A stretch of DNA of 64,000 bases from Tipula vernalis. Its lineage: Eukaryota > Arthropoda > Insecta > Diptera > Tipulidae. Positions 55,516-64,000 of this stretch are shown here, one piece after another; within the stretch, counting starts at the first letter, position 1, and the number at the start of each line of letters is the position of its first letter. Below the pieces are notes generated by a model, which was not told where the DNA came from, ran no database searches, and saw only the letters and a list, made by a program, of their open reading frames with translations. A program made the position numbers and the translations under genes. The DNA lies in NCBI GenBank assembly GCA_958295665.1, contig OY282560.1:145630091-145694090 (forward strand), written 5' to 3'.

Positions 55516-55965
55516 TGTTGAAATCCTGTCAAAAATGAGCATAAAGTTGTTTGGGATGTGTAGATTGGATTTTTTCTGCGGAGAATATCAAACCTTTTAG
55601 AACCTGTACGTCAAGAGGGTGGGGTACCTGCCATACTAATTGACCCAAAATCACCTACTTTTATAAATATTTACCAATTTTTTATATATGTTGATTTGAA
55701 TATTGAGTTGGATACTTAATTTGGGATTGACTTGAGGGTTAAGTTAGCGGTCAATTTGCGAGTTGAGTTAAAATTGAGTGGGGGTTGAGTTGGGGTTGTA
55801 TTAGGATATAAAGAGCAGTTGAATAGTTTTTATGTATGCTGGCTTGAGGACTGAGTTAAGTGTTGAGCTTACGTTCTATTTCCGGGTTGAATTGGGGCTG
55901 ACTTGGAGTTGAGTTTGGGTTGCATTAGGATTTAGTGAGCAGTTGAGAAATCTATAATAAGAGAG
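55516..55965 (+). repeat. Dispersed repeat with GTTGAGTT-rich tail, copy 2
   Basis: Shares GAAATCCTGTCAAAAATGA, AGAGGGTGGGGTACCTGCCATACTAATTGA and the following GTTGAGTTGGGGTTG words with 8109-8747. It ends with TTAGTGAGCAGTTGAGAAATCTATAATAAGAGAGTGTTTG. It lacks the pogo-like MITE found in copy 1 at the corresponding TA. Confidence 0.82.
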
Positions 55966-56023
55966 TGTTTGTTTGCGTGTTTGTATGAATGAATGATATT
56001 TAAACAAATCCACACGCGATGTG

Positions 56024-56225
56024 AATGGTATTGGTAATGGTAATGGTATAATGGTATAAAGGTGTTATATTATAATGGAATAAGTATAAAGGTACAAATA
56101 ATTGTAATTGTATAATGGTAATGGTACAATGGTAATAGTATAATGGCAATGTTATAATGGTAATGGTATAATAATAATGGCGTAATGGTATAGTGATATA
56201 ATGGTGTAGTTGTATAATGGTATAA
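56024..56225 (+). repeat. Degenerate (TAATGG)/(TATAATGG)n microsatellite
   Basis: GGTAATGGTAATGGTATAATGG units with many slips. The minus-strand open frame here is purely repetitive (Thr/Tyr/His). Confidence 0.92.
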
Positions 56226-59200
56226 GTATAACGGAACAATAGTCTATTTTAAGCTTAATCTGTGCTACCATCTATCGATCTTGACTTTCAACTAAAATAT
56301 TAGAATTTAGGCCACATTATTTGGCCTATTTGGCCACATTAACCGTACCCCCTCCGCCTTGCGGCTGCGGATGCTGCGGGTACCTAGTTACACCACTGCA
56401 TCTGGGCTACAAAGTGACAGACATGTAGACCAGCAGACATCCGAAGCCAAGAGCCCTAGACATCTCAAATATTAACATGAACCATTTTTTATTTTTTATT
56501 TTGGAAATATACTGTTTAATATATTTGCTAAATAAATTTTCTGGCTCAAGGGAGTGGCCACTTCCGGTTGGCCGATTTGGACTACAATTCACTGGGACCT
56601 CACAATTGATGAAAAAAGCTTAAATCTGAAGTTTCAGTTCGACTGGATAAACCATGTGACAGACAGACACCATTCCGAAACCCACTTTTTTGGACTCATG
56701 GGGGCCTCAAAAAGATAAATCTCCAAAAATCTCAAGGCCCAAAATTTTCATGATTATTATACTTTATTTTACTTACATAAAAGAAAGTAATAAAGGAGGA
56801 GAATATTTTTCATCTCTCCAAATATACTCAAGAAGTTCGTATTTAATTTATTTACTAATAGTATTTATATTTTTTCTTATTTTTCAGGTAAGTGCCTTAA
56901 AACCATAAGTACATAATACAATAGTGGTAAGCTTAAATAATCCATCACATTAAAGTGATTTCATTTTAACGGATATATCAATTAGTTCAATTACAAAGGG
57001 ATATAGGTGTACTTTACACCACCAGTATATTTTGCTTAGGCATTACAATATTACCGGTATAAGTGTAAATGTATATTGAATAAAGCACATAGATAAATCA
57101 GAATTAATTTTCCAATCAAAAAATAAATAAATAAAAATGATTTTCATGCTAAACACCATATTGCGGTGTACAAACCACACATAATCAAAACATAAACAAA
57201 AAAAAATCAAAAATTTAAATTTCCTATTTTTAAACATAGAAGATTGATGATTGTTGAAGTTAATACAACATAGATGGCCTGACACCCGCATAGTCTCTCT
57301 CGATCTGTAGTGTAAAAATGTTGTATAGGCGCTTATAATGGTAATAATAAAAATAAAAAAAATCGAAATTTACGCGCCTAAATTTGCATAACGTTATTGG
57401 AACACAATATAAATTCAGTGAAAAAATTCGAATGAAATTGGTTTTTGGTACATGAATTATTGCTATATATTTTTATACGCTATCGAATTAAAATGTTAAC
57501 GTATGCAAAATGATTATTGCGTGAATATGTTCTATACATAAATGGAATGGATGTGATGACTCTTAAAAAATAAAAGTCATTTTAATATTTAAAATTTTTT
57601 TAGACATGACTGAAAATTATTATTAATAAAACTATGGAAATATTTTAGAAATTATATGTGCCAGTTAAAATTTCGTTGCTGTGGCTGTCAAAAAAAAAAC
57701 ATTTGACTCCCACATAAAATTCCTGTATACAGGAATTTGCACGTTCCTTATACATATGTATGCCCCATTCCATATACTATAGACTCGAACCGAAACAATA
57801 AAAAAACATAAAATTCTTAATAACTCCCACAGAAACATACTCAATAAAAAAAGCGCTTTGAATTTCCCATCGAGTACATCAAAAATACTTCATTTTTCAA
57901 CAAAAAAAAAAAAAAAAAAAGATAAAAATACGAAACGATAATGGAAACAGATAAGTTTGTTCAATTTTTATGCCAGAACACAACAGCAACAGCAGCAACA
58001 AAATATAACTTTATATAGGAATAAAAAACAGAATCAGAATATTGCTTAATATGAAAATGGGTAAAACGTAAGTACAAGAACTATAAAAACAAAAAAAACA
58101 AAAAAACAAGTGAGAGATTACATTAAAATAATAGTTCCTTGGAAGCAACAACAAAACATGAAGAGCTTAAATTTATTTATTTTCTTGTGTATGTTGCCAT
58201 CATTTTATTCATGGTCCTTTCTTACTTTTTATGTTATACATATATTGTACATACATATTTCTTGGCTGTGATTCTGAAGATAAATTGATTTTCCTTCTTC
58301 CGACAAAATTTCCACTGTACCACTACAATTCTGTGTAATTGAAATAATACATAAAAATTATTTTCTTTTGTTTTCCGCAAACATTGTTATTCTGTTATAC
58401 ATACATCTAGTGAGATGTTAATTTATTGGATGAATTACTTTTATATTACATGATTTGGTGTAGTGATTAGAGAAGGACATAATGAATTTGATGTTATTAC
58501 AAAATGGTACTTGTAAGTTTAGTGGATTATTTAGAAAAATGGTACCAAAAATGTTATTTGATGAGGTTCAATTTTGTATGGATATTAGCAATAATTATTT
58601 GCTGATTACCCATTTCTTGCTATAAATAGGTTTTTTTAAAGGCGCGATTGGCAACGCCAGTTGATGAAAATGGGAATGTTTCATGTGGAATATGGATGGT
58701 TTATGAATGTCGGTAATTGTTTGTTCCTTTTGCTCAGCTTGATTTTTTTTTTCAGTCGCGGCTTAATAGTTGGCCAATTTTTCGGTCCGGTCCTTCCAAT
58801 GTTGTGTTCTTATCAAAAGAATTTTTTTTTTTTGCTTTTAATTATGACTCGCTTTCTTTTGACTCTAGCGTCTCATCTGTAGTTTTGTAGTAATGTGTGA
58901 TGCTTTAGGCCTCACGTATTGTGCAGTTCATTCTGCAAGTCTCGACGTTGGTTAATTTGCAGACCCCGTACTTTTATTCTGTCATTAGTTTGTCCTGAGT
59001 TAAGCTTATAACGGATCTATAGCGTGCTGCACATCCTGATAGCGGGATAGCGATCAGGGAAATATGGGGTTCAATTTTAGCCGCCATAATTTAACAATCC
59101 GTCCAAAAAAAAAAACAATTTAAATCACTGGTTACATAACGAAATCACAATTCTAGGTCTAAACTGAACAACTCCAAGTCATACCTCCACGAAGTATGGC

Positions 59201-59340
59201 ACCTCACCATAACGGAAAATTTATCACATCATTTTAAATGAAATAACTACCTGAACTTATTTCATGTTGCTAATAACACATTCAATCATATTTATTAGAT
59301 AACTTTTGCTTGTATATGTATATTAATAATTAAAAAACTG
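56226..59340. other. Unassigned AT-rich region
   Basis: Includes a GC-richer patch at 56340-56400 (CCTCCGCCTTGCGGCTGCGG), GACAGACATG/GACAGACAGAC words at 56416 and 56662 as seen in dispersed repeats, and an A tract at 57901-57920. No gene recognised. Confidence 0.5.
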
Positions 59341-59390
59341 GTATACGCTAACGTTTCAAACAGAATTCCTGTTCATCTTCAGAGCTTCTA
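59341..59390 (-). ncRNA. Hammerhead-ribozyme-like core at the 3' side of the Penelope element
   Basis: On the minus strand the order is CTGAAGA (fits CUGANGA), then TGAACAG-GAATT-CTGTTT, able to form a 6-bp helix II (one G-U pair). Next comes GAAA, then ACG-TTAG-CGT, a 3-bp helix III with a 4-base loop, followed by A as the cleavage-site nucleotide. Penelope-like retroelements are known to carry hammerhead motifs with very short helix III in their terminal repeats. The outer helix I is not evident (AAGCT and TACCAG do not pair), so this copy is probably inactive or incomplete. Confidence 0.6.
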
Positions 59391-59552
59391 AAATTTATTT
59401 TTTTTTTTTTTTGGTATAAAATATGGTATAAACATAACTCAAAAACTACTTACAAATTGTTATTTTTTAATAAAATTATTAATACAATAATTCGAAAAAC
59501 ATACCAAGAGATTGACTATACCAACAGTATAACCGCTGTACTAACTAAATAA

Positions 59553-61580
59553 TTAATTGTTTTGAATCAAATGATTATAATTATTTTGAAGGTAATTGCA
59601 ATCCGACTGTTTATTGATACTATTGGTATCCATCTTTATGTGCATCATCTCTAAAACTCGTCTGGTAGCATGGTTCGCTTCTTTTTTACGAATTTCAACA
59701 TTTTCCAAATAAATTTCGTGGTTAGTTTCGTGTAAATGTGTTGGCAAATCACTCGTAAGCTCAGAACTCACTTTGTTTAGATTCAATCTTTTTGCATCTC
59801 TTTTATGTTGACAAAACCTGGTGTTTAAAAGTTATTTTGTTTGCCCAATATATAACTTATTACACTCACACACAACTTTGTATACAACATTCTTGTTGTT
59901 TCCTAACGATGTCGGGTCTTTAAGAGACGAGAAAAGTGAATTATCAAAACTACTACACCTTTCCAACTGTTTTGAAATTATATTTACCCAAACAGAACCT
60001 TATTTTTTCAAAAATTGATTTCACGTAAGGAATTGATACATATCTGGCACGATTGTCTTCTAACAGTGGCACAATCTCTACGGATTAGCTATTTTCTGTG
60101 GAATTTGTATGAATCGTTGGATAGCCATTATTAATGAGAGTACTTTTGAGGAGCCGAAAATTAATTTAGTGAAATATTGGGTCAGAAAGTTCAAGAATTT
60201 TATTCGATAATAAGCTGACAGTATTTCCTTTTTTTGCTAATGGAAAATGAGAATGGAAATTTAGATATCTACCAGACCAAGTTGTTTTATGAAACTAATC
60301 CGTAGACAATGAACCATTATCGTTACGTACAATAACAAGATCTAAAAATGCCAACCTGTGGTTATTCTCTAACTCTGCTGTAAATTTTATATATTTGTTA
60401 AAATTATTGAATGCTGCAAATAAAATATCTATTTTATCTGTAGGAATGGCTGTGACTATATCATCAACATAACGGTAATAAAAAACTGGTTTAAAGTTGA
60501 GAGAATTCAGTACACTTTTTTCAACAAACTCCATAACTAACTCCGCAAAAGCTGGACTGGTCGATGAGCCGATGGCGGAACCAAATAGTTGTTTATATGT
60601 CTTGTTGTTGAATGTAAATTCACAGTTTTGAAGAATAAACTCCATTGCTTCAATATACTGAACTTTTTTCAGCTTAGTCTTCGAATTCTTTTTAATTTCG
60701 GACCATCTTTCATTAATTAATGCTATTGCTAGTTTACTGTCTATGTTGGTAAAAAGTGATACCACATCCAACGAGAAGATTGTGTGATCTTGAGGTAAAA
60801 CAATATTTTTAATTTTGTCCTTAAGGTCAACTGAATTTTTTACCGCTGTGGAAGATTTTCCAACAGTGTAGTTTAAAATTCGTAACACGAGGCAGAAAGG
60901 TGATATAAAGGAGTTCCGATCGAGCTTACTATGGGTCGGTACGGAGGCATTCACTTTGTGGATTTTTGGTAACCCATAAAGTCTTGCTACGACACCATGA
61001 AGACTTTGTATTGATTTCGTTTCAGAATCCGTTATTCTACATTCATTATGCCAAGTGGTTACCATAGAATTTAATTTCCTCTGTATGGACGCTGTATTAT
61101 CCTTACTGATTTCTTTGTAGACATCCCTATCTTCTAACATCGACTGTATTTTGTTGACATAGTCACACCGATATACAACTGCAGTAGTATTGCCCTTGTC
61201 AGCTCTTGTAATTAAAATTTCAGGATGGTCACGTACAATTTTTTTTGAATTTGCAACATCTTTCATGAAACTTATGTCATCTACCGTTAAACTCTGTCTA
61301 AGTTCACTCCGATTTCCGGCTTATCTAATTGTTCGTCGCTATTGTTTATTAACACGCCTTCAATATTCGCCATAATCTGGATGTATGGTACAGACTTTGC
61401 AGAAATAGGCGGACAAAACTTCTCTCCGAGCTTAAGAATGTTTGATACTTTCTCGGGAATTGCAAAATAAATTTCTGATGTAATTTTTAATTTTCTAAAA
61501 TAATAAGGAGAAATTTTATTTTTAATTGATTGTAGTTTTTGAGAATTTAATTTGTTTATTTTGTTTATGAGGACGACGTT
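59553..61580 (-). pseudogene. Penelope-like element (RT and GIY-YIG endonuclease)
   Basis: The N-terminal part runs from about 61580 (INKLNSQKLQSIKNKISPYY, then KLGEKFCPPISAKSVPYIQ). The main frame 61266-60295 holds the RT: LITRADKGNTTAVVYRCDY, VARLYGLPKIHKVNA, TIFSLDVVSLFTNIDS, LFGSAIGSSTSPAFAELVME, VFYYRYVDDIVTAIPTDK and NHRLAFLDLVI. ADKGNTT, GLPKIHK and YRYVDD are diagnostic for Penelope. Downstream, after several breaks, the GIY-YIG nuclease appears at about 59900-59830 (NVVYKVVCECNKLYIGQTK, a stop, then TRFCQHKRDAKRLN) and the frame 59786-59553 with LPTHLHETNHEIYLENVEI. All domains are traceable; at least five frame breaks or stops occur, the longest open part being 323 codons. Confidence 0.92.
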
Positions 61581-63494
61581 TTCAGCAATTTCTTGCAGCA
61601 GTTAATACTGCTAATCCAAGTTCTAGTCGAACACAATCAAATACACCAATTATAAAATTTCTCGAACCAGCCGATTTGTAGAAAATATCCACATTTAATT
61701 GACAGGTGTATTGTATAAATAAATACAAAACAGAAAGAAAGTAAAGATGAATAAGTAATCTTGTGACCAATGCCGTTTGTGTATGGATCACCGTTAGGCC
61801 ACTCAAACGGTGTCGCAGAAAATCCTGTTTTTTCTTATTAATTTTTTGTTTTATTAGAAAAAACTATTTTCCCGATTACTTTTTACTGAATCTAGAATAC
61901 AACGGAAACATTATATTTAGCGTTACGGTACAGCCAACTACTTAGATTTTTTTAATATGCACTATATTTACCGGAAGATTTTGAAGCTTAAACAATTTAT
62001 TATTCCAATGTGTACTGCCTCAGGTTTATTTTTTGGTTTATTGTTCTTTTCTGCTCTCAACTTATTAGCACTCGCCACCAAATTACGAATGATTCAATAA
62101 AAAAAAAATTTATTTTATTTCCACTCGGTTACAAATGTTTGGAAAAGTCCGTTAATGCCATATAAAAGAGAAAAAAAACAATCATAAACCAGAACGGGTA
62201 CCTATTACTAAACATAAGTATCATTTCATAAGTCAGGGGTATGAAACATTATCTTATAAATTGCGATGTGAAGTGAAATAAATAAAGTTAAATAAAGCAT
62301 ACGTAACAAGCTTTCGGAAATCATTCTAAACAAGTTCATGACGAGAAAAACTTGATACGGCTTTTACAAGAGCACTTCAAAAAAAAATATTTTTCCTTTC
62401 ACTAATCACTTTAGTTGATACGTAGACTAGAGGATTTAATTTAATGTCTATAAACCTGTTATGAATTAATCTTTAAATACTACACAACCTTTATGTTAAT
62501 GTTATTGTCTGTTTCCCTTGGCTGCTTCAGATTCCAGAACCTGCCGCCGAAAAGAGCTGTCTAAATCTAATTACTAACTAACTATCTAAATCTAATTTTG
62601 TAGATTATTAGAATAACAACCGCATTCTGAAATAACGTTTATTATTTTGATGGGTCAAATTTCTGTACACTTCTTAAATTGTAATCATTATTAATTTAAA
62701 TTTCACTTAGAACTTATCAATAATAGTTCGGAGACGATCTAACATAACATTTATAATTAGTATCAGATACTTATTCAAATGATTTCCGCCAAACTGGTCA
62801 CTATCGCAACTTGAACTACAGTTCAGCATAAGTGCTATTAGAAATGAAGTATTTCCGCGGACATATACATAGAAATAAAGTTATTAAATAGACTTTGAAA
62901 CAATAATTTAAACAAACCGAACGGATTCTTAACTAAGGAAATAGAACAACCGTAAAACTGACAATTATTACCCCAGTATGCTAAATAACCTTAAAATTGT
63001 TATCTTGGTTGATTATGCTCAAGTTAGTGCGGAGATCACACAGCAACATAATAATCACCAAAATTACATCAAACTAAATTTGATAAATTGTATATCAAAA
63101 ACATTACGGTCTATCCGACCCCACGATTAACACTTTTCTCACAAATATAGATCACCAAATTAACCATTTACATTTTTCAAAGATTTTTCGTTATTTTGAG
63201 CAAGGTCCTTAAAAGATGTCAATGCGAATGAAGTTTATCCTAAATTAATACTAAATTTTACATCAATAACAACAGTAAGATAAAAGCATACATTCGGGCG
63301 AATTTATTTTATGCACAAAGAAAAACTCATTCAAATCAAATATTTGAACTTAATGCTAAAATTAAAAAAAATCGAAATAGACTAAATTTATCAAAATTTA
63401 AATTATTTGGGATTTTACAAAGTTAATCCCCTTAAATTAAATAACAGATCAAAGCGTTAACCTATTAATCGACAATGTTTGACTATTTAAAAAT
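61581..63494. other. Unassigned AT-rich region
   Basis: No coding or repeat structure recognised. The part next to 61580 may include the 5' flank of the Penelope element. Confidence 0.5.
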
Positions 63495-64000
63495 TTTATC
63501 TTATCCATGCATAAGAAAACTTTCTTCTGTCGACAAACATCTCACTATGATTTTTCGATAGGCCTATCTGTGTAGTATAATCATGAGCATCCGCTAAAAT
63601 GTCATATTAGGTTTACCTATTGAAATATCGATTATTCGAAAACTTGAAAAATTGGATATTATTTATATCTAAGAGAATCGATATCTTAAAACTTTCTTTT
63701 ATCGACAAACGATCGTGTAGTATAATCCTGCAATATATCGATTTTCTTAGATATGCGTAATATCCAATTTTTCAATTTTTCGAATAATTATTTTTTCAAT
63801 AGGTAAACCCAATGTGGAATTTTAGCGGACAAGCATGATTAAAGTACACACATAAGCCTATCAGAAAATCTTAGTGAGATGTTTGCCAATAGAAGAAAGT
63901 TTTGAGATATTGGTTTTCTTATATATGCTTAAGATTCAATTATTCAAGTCTTCGAATAATCGATATTTCAATAGGTAAACCCAATACTAAATTTTAGCGG
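63495..64000. repeat. Inverted/tandem repeat array running off the window
   Basis: A unit of about 180 bp with AAGAAAACTTTCTTCTGTCGACAAACATCTCACT, CCGCTAAAATGTC..TAGGTTTACCTATTGAAATATCGATTATTCGAAAA appears in forward orientation at 63505-63680. It is inverted at about 63735-63905, and a second inverted unit starts at 63912, reaching the window end at TTTTAGCGG. ATCGAT/TCGATT words give extra local palindromes. Confidence 0.82.

Noticed and set aside
56000..56239. 79-residue Tyr/Thr/His-rich frame
   Set aside because: It is the translation of the TAATGG microsatellite.

Overview
The window is AT-rich, non-coding animal DNA built almost entirely of broken transposable elements. An insect is most likely. 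A dipteran fly is my best guess, because of the mixture of Ty3/gypsy, RNase H-bearing LINE, Helentron, Penelope and Tc1/mariner remnants, the 'acatacatatgtatg' type filler and short (TTAGG)/(AACCT) tracts. This is an inference: no host marker gene is present. I found no intact gene, tRNA, rRNA or CRISPR array, and every recognisable protein segment belongs to a mobile element and carries frameshifts, stops, deletions or insertions.

Layout. 1-2274: plus-strand Ty3/gypsy pol remnant. 3.65-4.16 kb: minus-strand hAT transposase scrap. 8.1-13.8 kb: a dispersed GTTGAGTT-rich repeat holding a 598-bp pogo-like MITE, then a long (AT)n tract that appears to have received two insertions: a minus-strand gypsy-like element with both LTRs (9692-12715) and a Tc1/mariner derivative with about 280-bp inverted repeats (12774-13753). 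16.3-16.9 kb: LINE fragment. 17.5-21.5 kb: a cluster of palindromic elements and MITEs. 21.8-26.0 kb: a long, fairly recent-looking minus-strand gypsy element truncated at its 5' end by MITE copies. 30.45-34.9 kb: a degenerate minus-strand gypsy element bracketed by two copies of one repeat. 35.1-39.1 kb: a Helentron-type PIF1 helicase followed by an APE-like endonuclease, same strand, split by a 1.5-kb insertion. 39.1-41.1 kb: an RNase H-bearing LINE with an AACCT tail, itself hit by a 351-bp solo LTR with a 4-bp target duplication. 41.1-46.2 kb: minisatellites, a Ty1/copia remnant, palindromes and a 455-bp tandem repeat. 48.9-53.9 kb: plus-strand gypsy element with a lysine-type primer binding site, interrupted by sequence carrying a 394-bp MITE. 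54.4-55.4 kb: Tc1/mariner transposase pseudogene. 55.5-55.97 kb: second copy of the GTTGAGTT repeat, which preserves the empty site of the pogo-like MITE. 59.3-61.6 kb: Penelope-like element (RT plus GIY-YIG) followed by a hammerhead-like RNA core. 63.5-64.0 kb: inverted/tandem repeat array running off the window.

The segments do not cooperate as a pathway. They form a stratigraphy in which later elements sit inside earlier ones, so relative insertion order can be read directly in several places. The stretches between them hold only AT-rich sequence, homopolymer tracts and microsatellites that I cannot assign.
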